Below, one piece after another: positions 32,986 through 42,720 of a stretch of DNA of 64,000 nucleotides. The stretch is from positions 138,587 through 202,586 of the forward strand of contig NZ_VCIX01000089.1 of the NCBI RefSeq assembly GCF_006345825.1. The letters run 5' to 3'. The notes under the pieces are model-generated. The model was given only the letters and a program-made list of their open reading frames with translations. It was not told where the DNA came from and did no database searches. Source of the stretch: Paenibacillus paridis. GTDB lineage: Bacteria; Bacillota; Bacilli; Paenibacillales; Paenibacillaceae. The position numbers and the translations under genes are program-made. Every line of letters starts with the position of its first letter. Position 1 is the first letter of the stretch.

Positions 32986-35310
32986 ATGCGGTATGGGGGA
33001 GAAGTTAGCAATAGGAATGAAACGGCAGAGAGGAGGGATAAGGCAGCAGTGGATAAGAAGGAAGCTAGGAGAACCGGAATGGATACGGCCAAGTACAGGG
33101 TGCTTTTTCGAGAGGATGGGGCAGTGACGATATTTTCGGTTATTGTATTATCCACCCTACTGTTGTTTTTCTCGTTGCTCATTGACTACGCCCGCATTGC
33201 AGCCTTGCATAAGCTGACCGAGGATGCAGTCCGCTCCAGTGTTCGTTCCGTGCTGTCGGCTTACGATACGAATTTATATGACAAATATGGGTTGTTCGGA
33301 CGGGGCGGAACCGAGGGACAGAAGCTCTTTGCCGAAGTATTAGGAGCTAATGGGGAAGGGCCAGCGGGCTCGGATCAAAATGGAATGAGGATGGTCCGTT
33401 ACAATTTAGAATCTTCAACGCTTCTTGCGGCATCGTTTCTTGGCAGCCATGATGTGTTTGCCAGGCAGGTGCTGGAGGAAATGAAGTACAAGGCTCCGAT
33501 TGATTTCACTTTGGAACTCGCCGCCAAATTTGTACCTATCGCAGGTGCGATGAAAGAGGCATCCGTTACGGTAAATCTGCTTGAGAGAATGAGAAGCCTG
33601 TACGAGAAACGGGAGGCTCATCTGGACAAAGTGCTGGAGCTGCAGAAGCAAAGCGCTTTGGAAGTGGATGCCAGTGGCATACCGGAGATGATTCCTCTAC
33701 AGATGCAGTCGGCCGCGGGAGAGCATACGGCCTATGGCCTCGCATCAGGGTATTTTAATTATGAGGCGAAGGTTAGACAGCTTGAAACGCTGCCAGTGGC
33801 CGATCAAGACAAGGCTGCCAAAGAAATAGAAGCCTACGAGGCTAGAGTGAGAACGTTTGGCAGTGAGTTGGGCAGCAGCAGCGACGGAATGCTGAAGCAG
33901 GCTGTGGATCGGCAAAAGGAGGCAGCGAAGGAACTGGAAGCCGCAAGGCTGTTGAACGAAGAAATGCTGCTGCTTGTTCAACAAGCCGATGGGCAGCCGG
34001 AGCATGCGGGCTACGACGCGGTGTCTGAAGCGGCAGGGGGGGGCATCGAGCCAAATGAGGTGCCGGAAGGTGCTGCAGCGGATATTAAACAAATGAAAGA
34101 AGCGGCAGATGAGTTAGTCAAAACGGAGGAATGGTTTACGGATTACAAGAAGGAGCTGGAAGGCCAAGGCGCAGCAGCGGCCGATATTGAACGGGCGGCA
34201 GCTAGTTTCCATACGATTGGCTTAGCTGCTGTGTCCAAGCCGATGTCAATCACAGTGGGTGACCAGTTAAATGCGGGAGCAGATCGTTTGCGGCTTGCTT
34301 ATGTCAGCTATGAGCAAAGCTACATTCGTCCGGCGAGCATCCTCAGCCAGCGGAGGGAATCGCTTGAACAAGGGGATTTAAAAAAGAAGCTTAAGCAGCA
34401 AGAAGAGCAGGCAGGCTCCCTTTGGAAGCAGGCACGCAGCATGCTTAATGGTTTGAATGCTGCTCCGCAGTCTGGAGAGCATATGCACGTATTTGATCAG
34501 GTTAGCGAGCTTTATCACAATAATATGCTGTTCAATCAACAGACCGCAGAAGCATCTCGGGACGTGGCTTTTGGAGTAGCCGGGGATGCTCACGAGGCGG
34601 CCGAGCGTTCTATCGCGCTCACGGGAACTTTATTTACTGGCATCGCGGACGTACTGGAGAGAACTAGAGACTCCTTGTACTTCGGTGAATATGTTGCGCA
34701 TCGTTATTCCTACTTCGCTCCTCAGTATTTGCGCTCCTTGCTGGCAGAAGGGAGTGGCGCAGAACTGCCGGATGCGTTCGCTTTGCAAAATCAGGAGGCG
34801 GAATATATTATATATGGCTTCCATCATCCGACAGCTAATATAGCTGCAGCATATGGCGAGTTGTTTGCGGCTCGCCTAGCGATCCGAACGATGGAAGGGC
34901 TGATAGAAAGCCGAAATCTCGGCCATCCGCTGCTTATTCTGTCAGCGGCGCTAATCTATGGCTTGAAGAGAACGATGGAGGATATGGTAGCCTTCACAGA
35001 ACAAGGCTCAGCTCCTTTGTCCAAGTACGTGAAGGTTGAGCTGTCCTATACCGATTACCTCAGGCTTTTTAGCTTGATGCACGGGGCCGGAGACCGATCA
35101 AGCATGGCACGGATGATTGCAGTAATTGAGCAAAAGAGCGGCGTGGTGCTGTCTGCGGTTCCAACCGGCGTAACTGGCGAGGCCAGGATTTCCATGCCTT
35201 TATGGTTTGTGCCAGGCGTCATGCGAATAATCGGAGGGCTTGGACTTCTGGAAGGAAAGGTTGTCGGCAATCGGTATGAGACGACGCAAACCATCGGCGG
35301 TTCGTATTAA
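32986..35310 (+). CDS. large TadG-like / DUF5702-type membrane-anchored protein
   Basis: 774 residues. FREDGAVTIFSVIVLSTLLLFFSLLID (shown only in part by position, about 42-68) forms the N-terminal anchor; it resembles a TadE/G site but lacks Glu +5 (Phe instead), so it may not be processed. YDTNLYDKYGLFG follows, typical of this Firmicutes family, then long coiled coils (about 265-480) outside the membrane. ATG 33079 with AGGAGA 7 nt upstream is an alternative start that would remove 31 residues. Probably a minor component of the pilus or its wall passage. Confidence 0.7.
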   Translation: MRYGGEVSNRNETAERRDKAAVDKKEARRTGMDTAKYRVLFREDGAVTIFSVIVLSTLLLFFSLLIDYARIAALHKLTEDAVRSSVRSVLSAYDTNLYDKYGLFGRGGTEGQKLFAEVLGANGEGPAGSDQNGMRMVRYNLESSTLLAASFLGSHDVFARQVLEEMKYKAPIDFTLELAAKFVPIAGAMKEASVTVNLLERMRSLYEKREAHLDKVLELQKQSALEVDASGIPEMIPLQMQSAAGEHTAYGLASGYFNYEAKVRQLETLPVADQDKAAKEIEAYEARVRTFGSELGSSSDGMLKQAVDRQKEAAKELEAARLLNEEMLLLVQQADGQPEHAGYDAVSEAAGGGIEPNEVPEGAAADIKQMKEAADELVKTEEWFTDYKKELEGQGAAAADIERAAASFHTIGLAAVSKPMSITVGDQLNAGADRLRLAYVSYEQSYIRPASILSQRRESLEQGDLKKKLKQQEEQAGSLWKQARSMLNGLNAAPQSGEHMHVFDQVSELYHNNMLFNQQTAEASRDVAFGVAGDAHEAAERSIALTGTLFTGIADVLERTRDSLYFGEYVAHRYSYFAPQYLRSLLAEGSGAELPDAFALQNQEAEYIIYGFHHPTANIAAAYGELFAARLAIRTMEGLIESRNLGHPLLILSAALIYGLKRTMEDMVAFTEQGSAPLSKYVKVELSYTDYLRLFSLMHGAGDRSSMARMIAVIEQKSGVVLSAVPTGVTGEARISMPLWFVPGVMRIIGGLGLLEGKVVGNRYETTQTIGGSY

Positions 35311-36256
35311 GCGCGGACCTGATAATAATGAGCAGGGATCGATCGTTGTAGAGGCAGCGCTGGTCATGCCAATGATAATAATCGTGCTGCTGGTGTTTGT
35401 TACGCTTATCCGGTTGTGCGCCGTTCAGATGGCTTTGCATTCAGCGGCTTCCCAGACGGCAAGACAAACTGCGGCACATATCCATCCGATCGAACTAGCA
35501 TGGCAGCAGGCAGCAGCTAGTCCATCAGCGCCAGGAGCAGATGAACAGGTGTTGCCGCCTTGGAGCGAGATCGCCGCTGACGCCGCGGAATGGCTGCCAA
35601 GTCCCATTGGAGACCTTGTGTCTTCCGCATTGCGCGGAGATTTCAGGCCGCTGCAAAATATGGCTGCGACAGAAGTAGGACGAGGAATCGTAGAGCCTTT
35701 ATTAAGAGAGACGGCTGATGCTGCCATTGTGGATAAAGAACGGCTAAGCTTGGGGTGGCTGTCCTTGCCCGATCTGGACAAGGCGGATGAACCCTATCTG
35801 ACGATCGCCGTAGAGTATGACTTCCCCTTAAAGCTTCCTTTTATCAATAAGCCTATTATTCTCAGGGAGCAAGCATCCGAGCGTGTATGGATTAGTGATG
35901 CGCTTCCGGCAAGATATGGCACAGAAAGCAATTCAGAGGACAATCTTCCGATTCAAATTGTTACGATTGAGCCAACGCCGCTTCGGCCAGGTCGTAAAGC
36001 AACGGTAACCGTAAAAACCAATCCGTTTGCTGCCATATCGCTTGGCGTGATGTACAAAAGTGGGTCTAGCAAAGCGAAGCACCTAGGTGAAGCCGTTGCG
36101 GATGCCGACGGATATGTGAAGTGGACCTGGCATGTATCTGGCAATACAACGCCTGGCATTTGGGAATTAACGGCCTCTGAGGTGAATAGGGAAAGCAACT
36201 TTGTAGCCATGCATTTTACGGTAGAGAAAAGCAGTGCCAGTGACGGAGCAAAATGA
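35276..36256 (+). CDS. TadE-like pseudopilin
   Basis: 326 residues. NNEQGSIVVEAALVMP has the cleavage glycine with Glu +5, followed by a TM (IIIVLLVFVTLIRLCAV). The C-terminal domain ends in a beta-rich, probably Ig-like region (RPGRKATVTVKTNP, WTWHVSGNTTPGIWELTA). ATG 35276 overlaps the preceding gene by 35 nt; a TTG at 35240 is possible but too close to its ribosome site. Confidence 0.78.
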   Translation: MRRRKPSAVRIKRGPDNNEQGSIVVEAALVMPMIIIVLLVFVTLIRLCAVQMALHSAASQTARQTAAHIHPIELAWQQAAASPSAPGADEQVLPPWSEIAADAAEWLPSPIGDLVSSALRGDFRPLQNMAATEVGRGIVEPLLRETADAAIVDKERLSLGWLSLPDLDKADEPYLTIAVEYDFPLKLPFINKPIILREQASERVWISDALPARYGTESNSEDNLPIQIVTIEPTPLRPGRKATVTVKTNPFAAISLGVMYKSGSSKAKHLGEAVADADGYVKWTWHVSGNTTPGIWELTASEVNRESNFVAMHFTVEKSSASDGAK

Positions 36257-36273
36257 AGCGGAAGGAGACAAGT

Positions 36274-36780
36274 ATGGAAATTGTTCAGATTGCTGCAGTA
36301 ATCTTGTTTTTGAGCATCGCTTTTATTACGGATATGAAGTTTCAGATCATTCCGAATTGGCTTACGCTATCTTCAATTACGGCTGCTTTCATCTATCACC
36401 TCTCGATCGGAGGCGGTGTTGGAACAGCAGCGGCAGGTGCTGCAGCAGGCTTTTTTCCCCTTTTGCTGCTTTATCTGGCAAGAGGAATAGGTGCAGGCGA
36501 TGTAAAGCTGTTTGCGGCCTTAGGCTCATGGATAGGCGTATGGACCGTACTGCAGCTGATGCTGTACTCGATATTGTATGCCGGAGCAATTGGCGTCTGT
36601 CTAATTGTCATTAATCGTGCTTTCGGAAAGAGGTTTGCGGCTGGAGCTGTGGCGATGCTTGGCCCTGCTTCGGGAGGCCGTAAGCTTCAATGGCTGCAAT
36701 GGGCGCAATCGGGAAAAAAGTTTCCGTTTATGCTGGCTGTAGTGCCTGCGGCCATAACGGTTTGGTCTATGATGAGTTAA
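36274..36780 (+). CDS. TadV/CpaA-type prepilin peptidase
   Basis: 168 residues, about six TM segments. Both catalytic aspartates of A24 peptidases are present: FITDMKFQIIPNW (about residue 20) and GAGDVKLFAALG (GxGDxK, about 76). It should cleave the Flp pilin and TadE-like pseudopilins encoded upstream. ATG 36274 has AAGGAG 7 nt upstream and is preferred over 36253, which overlaps the previous stop. Confidence 0.9.
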   Translation: MEIVQIAAVILFLSIAFITDMKFQIIPNWLTLSSITAAFIYHLSIGGGVGTAAAGAAAGFFPLLLLYLARGIGAGDVKLFAALGSWIGVWTVLQLMLYSILYAGAIGVCLIVINRAFGKRFAAGAVAMLGPASGGRKLQWLQWAQSGKKFPFMLAVVPAAITVWSMMS

Positions 36781-36807
36781 GCTGGCTGGTTAGAAGGGAG
36801 ATTGGAA

Positions 36808-38367
36808 ATGCAAAGCTTTCGAGTTGATTTTACGATGAATCAAGAGCATGAAATGACCATAGACCGAGAGGATGGCATTTTTAGAGGCGAGCTGGATGAA
36901 ATCGAGCTGAAGATGCTCCAGCAGGAGCGTGTCCCCAATTTTTTGCCAATGGATTGGTTTGAGATGGACGGAAAAGTGAGTTTTAGATATAAGCTGTCAG
37001 GCATGAGAATGCTGCTGCACCGCTTGCAACAGCAGCCGCTTACGATGGAGCAATACTACACCCTTATACTTGGCGTAACGGATGCGCTTTATGAATGCAA
37101 GCATTATATGCTGCGGCCTGAGGGCTGTCTGCTGGATGAGCAATATATATTTATTGGAGATGACCTGCATCAGATTCGGCTCGCCTATGTCCCCATGAAA
37201 GGCAGCAGTTTCGAGCAAGCGCTTGGCTCAGGAGATTTGTTGTCCCTGATCGTAAGATTCACTTCCTATGTCGAACAAATCGACGGAGAGGGGCTCAAGC
37301 GGGTACTCCATCATCTTACAGCAAAAAGATGGCCGCTCGCTGAACTTCGGACTACGCTGCTTGAGTTGATTGGGGAGAAGCGGACAAAGCAGACAGCTTT
37401 GACTAAGCAGCCGGCATGGCAACCTGAGCAGCAGCCCGGAATCATCGCGGGCCAGCCGCAGCTTCTTGAGGATGAACAGCCGGCGATACCGCCTCATCTT
37501 TCTCTGGAGACGAATGTTGCATTAGCGAGAAAAGCTGATCCCTATCGCCCTCTGAATTCGGACTTTGCAGATTATGCGAATATACTTCTGGACGACGAAG
37601 AAGGGGCAGACCCAACGGACACAAAGAAAAAATGGATAACTGCGGCGGGAATCCTGATTGCTATCGCGTGTGTTTGGCGCTTTGTTTATTTGCCTGCCGG
37701 CACGAGGCAAAGCCTGTTGATCAGCTCCGGTATCACACTTCTTTGCCTGGCTTTGCTGCTGTTTATATGGAGAAAACGCGGGAATGAAGATTCAAATTCG
37801 CAAGATAGAGATTTTTCGCAACATCAGCAAGAGTCTGGCTATGGAACGTTTTCAGCTACAAGCATGCGTGGCACAACGGACGCTTGGGGGGCGGCAGAAG
37901 CGCAAAAAGAACCCCCCATGTCTGCACCGGCACCGCTCCATGTGGTCGCGGCAAATGCAGCTGCTCCTAAAGGAGAACCAACGATTTTTCTGGGACGTGA
38001 TTCCCTGTCTACCGAGCAAAAATCCGATCCGGAAATATGGCTGCAAAGAAGCTGGGAGGGACAGCATACCAAGCTGGAATTAAATGAAGGCTTCTTTAGG
38101 ATAGGTCGAATGGGAGAGCAGCTAAATTATGAGGAGCTTGCTGGCGGAGTATCGCGTCTGCATCTGGAGATCGTACGTGTGAAGGGTGATTATAAAGCGA
38201 AGGATCTTGGCTCGAGGAATGGAAGTCTGCTAAATGGACAAACGATGATACCCTATAAAAGCTACAAGCTTGCCATAGGAGACATTATCCATTTAGCAGG
38301 TGAAGCGGGCCCGTCTTATGAACTGAAGAAGGACGAAGGAAGAATAAAGTTAACCGCGGCCCACTAA
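36808..38367 (+). CDS. DUF6382-like protein with C-terminal FHA domain
   Basis: About 519 residues. The N-terminal 200 residues (PNFLPMDWFEMDGKVSFRYK, LRPEGCLLDEQYIFIG) match the DUF6382 region common in Firmicutes Tad loci. Two TM helices lie at about 272-312, and an FHA phosphothreonine-binding domain at 420-505 (FRIGRMGEQLNYEE, VSRLHLEIV, KDLGSRNGSLLNGQ). AAGGGAG precedes ATG 36808. It may link pilus function to Ser/Thr kinase signalling. Its 3' end overlaps the convergent epimerase gene by 18 bp. Confidence 0.8.
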   Translation: MQSFRVDFTMNQEHEMTIDREDGIFRGELDEIELKMLQQERVPNFLPMDWFEMDGKVSFRYKLSGMRMLLHRLQQQPLTMEQYYTLILGVTDALYECKHYMLRPEGCLLDEQYIFIGDDLHQIRLAYVPMKGSSFEQALGSGDLLSLIVRFTSYVEQIDGEGLKRVLHHLTAKRWPLAELRTTLLELIGEKRTKQTALTKQPAWQPEQQPGIIAGQPQLLEDEQPAIPPHLSLETNVALARKADPYRPLNSDFADYANILLDDEEGADPTDTKKKWITAAGILIAIACVWRFVYLPAGTRQSLLISSGITLLCLALLLFIWRKRGNEDSNSQDRDFSQHQQESGYGTFSATSMRGTTDAWGAAEAQKEPPMSAPAPLHVVAANAAAPKGEPTIFLGRDSLSTEQKSDPEIWLQRSWEGQHTKLELNEGFFRIGRMGEQLNYEELAGGVSRLHLEIVRVKGDYKAKDLGSRNGSLLNGQTMIPYKSYKLAIGDIIHLAGEAGPSYELKKDEGRIKLTAAH

Positions 38368-39252
38368 ATCGCTCATAGCCGAGTCCACCGTAGGAAACCG
38401 GAAGGTAAAGCCATGGTCCAATGCTTTGCGCGGCAACGCGCGCTGCCCGTCCAGCAGAAGCGTCGACATTTCGCCGAACAGAAGCCGCATCAGGAAGGCC
38501 GGAACTGGAAACCAATGCGGCCTTCCCATAGCTTTGCCGATCGCCCGGCCAAATACTTCATTGGTAACGGGATCAGGCGAGGAGCCGTTAACGGGTCCTC
38601 TAATTTGATCGTTGTCGATAATGAATACAATTAGCCGGATCATATCCTCCAGATGAATCCAGGAGAGCCACTGCTTGCCGCTTCCGATTTTGCCTCCGCC
38701 AAACAATCGGTAAGGCAAAGCCATCAAGGGGAAAGCGCCAGCCTTCTTGTCCAATACGACACCAACCCGGAGCTTGACTAAGCGCTCTGCCGGAATAGCA
38801 TCGGCTGCCTGCTCCCATCTTTGTACGACTTCAGACAGAAAATCGGTGACATTGAACGGGCTGGATTCATCAAAAATTTCAGTCGCCGATATGCCGTATG
38901 CAGAAATGCCCGAGGCGTTAATGACCAGCGGCGGTTTGTTTTCGAGCGCAAGCAATAGCTTAGAGATGCGGGCTGCTGCCGTAGTTCTTGAATCCATGAC
39001 ACGCTGCTTGGCGGCAGCCGTCCATCGCTGATTAATCGACTCTCCAGTGAGATTGACGATGGCATCCATTCCTTCAAGCAAAGCGGGTGCTGCTTCAAGC
39101 TGCGTCCATGTTATTCGTGTTATTCCTGAGCGTTCTGACGGCTCCTTAGCATTGCTGCGAGAAATAATCGTAACCTCATCATTTCGTTTTAGCAAAGCTT
39201 CGGTGAGCGCACTACCGATAAACCCTGTACCACCCGCAATTGCCACCCGCAT
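38350..39252 (-). CDS. TIGR01777-type NAD(P)-dependent epimerase (YfhF/SulA-like)
   Basis: 300 residues of the extended short-chain dehydrogenase family: VAIAGGTGFIGSALTEAL is the nucleotide-binding Rossmann start, NLTGESINQRWT and WIHLEDMIRL are signatures of this subgroup, and the C-terminal DUF1731-like block PVPAFLMRLLFGEMSTLLL is present. Substrate unknown. Tail-to-tail with the FHA gene, stop codons overlapping. Confidence 0.9.
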   Translation of the reverse strand: MRVAIAGGTGFIGSALTEALLKRNDEVTIISRSNAKEPSERSGITRITWTQLEAAPALLEGMDAIVNLTGESINQRWTAAAKQRVMDSRTTAAARISKLLLALENKPPLVINASGISAYGISATEIFDESSPFNVTDFLSEVVQRWEQAADAIPAERLVKLRVGVVLDKKAGAFPLMALPYRLFGGGKIGSGKQWLSWIHLEDMIRLIVFIIDNDQIRGPVNGSSPDPVTNEVFGRAIGKAMGRPHWFPVPAFLMRLLFGEMSTLLLDGQRALPRKALDHGFTFRFPTVDSAMSDLVGRG

Positions 39253-39277
39253 CTCCGCTCGCTCCTTCGTTTATCCG

Positions 39278-39772
39278 CTACTTGATTTCTTCGATTTTGT
39301 CCAGCCAATTCTGCTTGACGCTCGGATCGCCTTCGACGGCTTTTTCCGTATACTCAAATTTCACTTTAGCATCGTCCGGCAAAGCATCGATCGTGGCCGC
39401 TTGCTCATCGGTCACCTGCAATACAATTACACCGGCTGCTGTTTCAACTTCTATGGAGTGCGAGTCGACTTGACCGCTGTAAGTACCTTCGTTAACTTTG
39501 ACAGGCGCTGCGGGATCCTCGATTGATCCGCTATTGTCGGTAGGCGCAACTGAAGGTTCGGGTGTGGAGACATCTGGTTCCAGAACGCCGCTTTCTTCAG
39601 GCAACTCGCTGACCACCGGTGATTCCTCGACTGTGCCTTGCTGTTCATTTCCTGAGTTCACGTTGTTTGCGTTCGAGCTGTTGCCGCAAGCTGATGCGGC
39701 CAACATTACAGCTAGTAGAACTGCTCCTGCTGTCGCTGCCTTTTTGCTTCTTCTTTGCTTTGATGTGTTCAT
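39278..39772 (-). CDS. lipoprotein of unknown function
   Basis: 164 residues from ATG 39772, which has AGGAGGTG 9 nt upstream. Basic N-terminus, hydrophobic helix and lipobox LAASAC; then a Ser/Asn/Glu/Pro-rich linker (about 25-90) and a compact C-terminal domain (VNEGTYSGQVDSHSIEVE, DDAKVKFEYTE) seen in many Paenibacillus lipoproteins. Function unknown. Lies 26 nt upstream of the epimerase gene, perhaps cotranscribed. Confidence 0.85.
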   Translation of the reverse strand: MNTSKQRRSKKAATAGAVLLAVMLAASACGNSSNANNVNSGNEQQGTVEESPVVSELPEESGVLEPDVSTPEPSVAPTDNSGSIEDPAAPVKVNEGTYSGQVDSHSIEVETAAGVIVLQVTDEQAATIDALPDDAKVKFEYTEKAVEGDPSVKQNWLDKIEEIK

Positions 39773-39931
39773 GATGTGAAACACCTCCTGCATGTTATAA
39801 CGAAATGAATAAGGGTTTGGTTACATTTTTATATATAACCGTTAAAGGGAAACATGAAGCAATAGCGTATGCTTTACGTTTTTTAGGCCAAATGTATAAA
39901 TGAGCTTAAGCCGCCAAATGGCGGCCCAAAC

Positions 39932-40369
39932 TCATTTGTTAAGTAAATGCTTATAGGGAGCGTAGTCGATTCCCTGGCGATCGAGGAAGGTGACAAGGCT
40001 GCGGTAATCCCGCTTTGGAGTAGCTCGTATGTAGCCTTCGATGCAATGATCTCGCGTAACGGACGATGCGCCGTGCTCAATGGCCACTTGGCCTATTTTG
40101 GCCGCGATGGAATGTTTAGCTATATCGCGAAAAGCGCTTGGCACCGGAGATACAAGCTCGTCCAGCAGCTCTTTGGAATCATCGTTCCACATGCTGCGGC
40201 TGCGCTCCACCCAGTAGTTCTGCCAATCGAGCTTGGACTTGCCATCTCTCATCGGAAGCACTTTGAGAAATTTCCGGAACATAAAAAATCCGCCAATCGA
40301 CATCGCTCCAACCATGACGACCGCCCAGAAAACAATAAAATACATAAACCAATCAGGCGCTACTTTCAT
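39932..40369 (-). CDS. DUF2621 (YneK-like) membrane protein
   Basis: 145 residues with an N-terminal TM (residues 8-31, FMYFIVFWAVVMVGAMSIGG) and a cytosolic domain containing PVPSAFRDIAKHSIAAKIG and RDHCIEGYIRATPKRDY, close to the Bacillus YneK family. In Bacillales it is conserved but uncharacterised. Divergent from the endonuclease IV gene. Confidence 0.78.
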   Translation of the reverse strand: MKVAPDWFMYFIVFWAVVMVGAMSIGGFFMFRKFLKVLPMRDGKSKLDWQNYWVERSRSMWNDDSKELLDELVSPVPSAFRDIAKHSIAAKIGQVAIEHGASSVTRDHCIEGYIRATPKRDYRSLVTFLDRQGIDYAPYKHLLNK

Positions 40370-40469
40370 ACGTATCTTTCACCTCAATAATGAATTATAC
40401 CGTATTCCTAGATTTATTTCGACATTCCTTGTAAAATAAGGTTTGATAACCGAAAGGGGCGTAAAATCC

Positions 40470-41600
40470 ATGTTGAAAATAGGTTCCCATGTATCATTTT
40501 CGGACAAGGGGCTGCTAACGGCAGCGCAAGAAGCCGTATCGTATGGCTCCAGCTCATTTATGATATATACCGGCGCACCTCAGAACACGAGAAGAAAGCC
40601 GATCGATTCGTTATATATTGAAGAAGGCAAGGCGTTAATGGAGAAATCAGGCATTAATGAAATTGTTGTGCACGCTCCCTACATTGTAAATCTCGGCTCC
40701 TACAAGGAGTCGACCTTTGAGCTTGCTGTTTCTTTCTTGCAGGAAGAAATTCGCCGCACAGACTATATCGGTGTTCGTAATATTGTCTTGCATCCGGGCG
40801 CTTATACGGACAAGGACGCGGAATATGGCATAGCCCGTATAGCGGAAGGCTTGAATGAAGTGCTTGCCGGAACGAAGGAAACGAACGTCAACATCGCGCT
40901 TGAGACGATGGCTGGCAAAGGAACGGAAATTGGCCGCAGCTTCGAAGAGCTGGCAGCTATCATCGACAAGGTTCAGGACAATCACCGCCTGACGGTTTGT
41001 ATGGATACTTGTCATATGCACGATGCCGGCTATGATCTGATCAACGATTTGGATGGCGTGCTTGAGCAATTCGATCGTCTGGTCGGACTGAACCGCGTAG
41101 CCGTTGTCCACGTGAACGACAGCAAAAATCCGCGTGCCGCGGGCAAGGACAGGCATGCTCCGGTGGGGGCAGGCTGGCTTGGCCATGACGCGATTCAACG
41201 AATCGTAAATCATGAAGCGCTTAAAGGCCGTCCATTTATATTGGAAACGCCTTGGATCGGCAAAGAAGACAAAACCGAGCGTCCGATGTACGAGGTTGAA
41301 ATTGCATTGCTGAGCGGCAATGGCAAGCCTCGTCTGGGAGAACCGTTCTTCGAGGATGTGGAGCGTCTGCACCATTTCTTCGGCAAGCAGGAAATTGATC
41401 CAAGGACGTACGTTCTCCAAACTTGGGAGCTGCTGAAAAATGACGCGAAAGCGAAAAAAGCAGACCCTCGCGAGCCGATGGAGCGATTGTATGATCTTGT
41501 TATGGCTGGTGAAGCGCTCTCCCCGGAATTAACGGAGGAACAGGTAAACCAGCGCATCACGGCATGGTTTGGCGGCAAAGAGCTGCTTGCCAGAATTTAA
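40470..41600 (+). CDS. nfo: endonuclease IV (AP endonuclease) with C-terminal extension
   Basis: 376 residues. The TIM-barrel metalloenzyme core cuts DNA 5' to abasic sites in base-excision repair. Conserved blocks: IGSHVSFSDKGLL, VVHAPYIVNLGS, NIVLHPGAYT, ALETMAGKGTEIG, VCMDTCHMHDAGYD, VVHVNDSKNPRAAGKDRH and ILETPW supply the three-zinc ligands. The usual family length is about 280-300; here some 90 residues follow (QTWELLKNDAKAKKADPREP, ending AWFGGKELLARI). ATG 40470 has GAAAGGGG upstream; a longer TTG start is not needed. Confidence 0.93.
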   Translation: MLKIGSHVSFSDKGLLTAAQEAVSYGSSSFMIYTGAPQNTRRKPIDSLYIEEGKALMEKSGINEIVVHAPYIVNLGSYKESTFELAVSFLQEEIRRTDYIGVRNIVLHPGAYTDKDAEYGIARIAEGLNEVLAGTKETNVNIALETMAGKGTEIGRSFEELAAIIDKVQDNHRLTVCMDTCHMHDAGYDLINDLDGVLEQFDRLVGLNRVAVVHVNDSKNPRAAGKDRHAPVGAGWLGHDAIQRIVNHEALKGRPFILETPWIGKEDKTERPMYEVEIALLSGNGKPRLGEPFFEDVERLHHFFGKQEIDPRTYVLQTWELLKNDAKAKKADPREPMERLYDLVMAGEALSPELTEEQVNQRITAWFGGKELLARI

Positions 41601-41654
41601 ACGAGTAGGCTAATCAATTGAATAGATCACGTTGTGAAAGGAAGTTTGAAGTCC

Positions 41655-42557
41655 ATGTCATCCCAATCCAACCCGCTAGATCCTTTGAAAGACACTAGTG
41701 GAAAAAGCGGCCGTGCGCGCATGCTTATCTCTTGTCCGGACCGTCCGGGCATCGTAGCGGCGGTATCTCACTTCTTGTACGAGCACGGTGCGAATATCGT
41801 GCAATCCGATCAATATACGATGGATCCAGAAGGCGGCATGTTTTTCATCCGCTTCGAATTTGACCTGAACGACATGGACAAGGAGCTCCCTGTCCTTGTT
41901 GAAGATTTTGCTAGGGTGGCTGATCGCTTCGATATGAAATGGCACACCTTCCGGGCGAGCCGCAAGAAGCGTCTGGCTATATTTGTTTCCAAAGAGGATC
42001 ACTGCTTGCTCGAATTGCTTTGGCAGTGGAAGGCTGGCGATCTGGATGCCGATATTTCCATGGTAATCAGCAACCATCCGGATATGAGAGAGCTTGTAGA
42101 ATCCTTCGGCATCGAATACCATCATATCCCGGTTACGGCTGCTACAAAGGCTGAAGCGGAACGCAAGCAGATGGAGGTTGTCGCGGACAAAGCGGACATC
42201 GTTGTCCTCGCGCGTTATATGCAGATCATTTCGCCGAAGTTTATTGAGCAGTTCCCGAACCGGATTATCAATATTCACCACTCCTTCCTACCGGCATTCG
42301 TAGGAGGCAAGCCTTATGCGCAAGCTTACACACGCGGCGTGAAAATAATCGGAGCAACCGCGCATTACGTAACTGAGGAGCTTGACGGTGGTCCGATTAT
42401 CGAGCAGGACGTTCAGCGCGTCAGCCATCGCGACAATGTCGATGACCTGAAACGGATCGGGCGGACCATTGAACGCGTCGTGCTTGCCCGCGCAGTGAAG
42501 TGGCATATTGAAGACCGCGTAATCGTGCATAATAATAAAACGGTTGTATTCAACTAG
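41655..42557 (+). CDS. purU: formyltetrahydrofolate deformylase
   Basis: 300 residues. Hydrolyses 10-formyl-THF to formate and THF, supplying formate for purine synthesis and balancing one-carbon pools. N-terminal ACT domain (LISCPDRPGIVAAVSHFL, about 20-95), then a formyltransferase-like catalytic domain with VLARYMQIISPKF, NIHHSFLPAFVGGKPY (catalytic His/Asn region) and TAHYVTEELDGGPII. AAAGGAAG lies upstream of ATG 41655. Full family length. Confidence 0.93.
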   Translation: MSSQSNPLDPLKDTSGKSGRARMLISCPDRPGIVAAVSHFLYEHGANIVQSDQYTMDPEGGMFFIRFEFDLNDMDKELPVLVEDFARVADRFDMKWHTFRASRKKRLAIFVSKEDHCLLELLWQWKAGDLDADISMVISNHPDMRELVESFGIEYHHIPVTAATKAEAERKQMEVVADKADIVVLARYMQIISPKFIEQFPNRIINIHHSFLPAFVGGKPYAQAYTRGVKIIGATAHYVTEELDGGPIIEQDVQRVSHRDNVDDLKRIGRTIERVVLARAVKWHIEDRVIVHNNKTVVFN

Positions 42558-42720
42558 CTGTATTTTTATGCGGAAATTCTATTATTTATGATGGAAAACA
42601 AGCATGCAGAGTGATACAATATTCAAAGTTATTGCGTACTGGTATGACGCTGTATCGTTATTTTAGAAACCATATAACGAGACGAGAGTAGACAAGATCA
42701 GAATATAGGAGGAAATTGGA

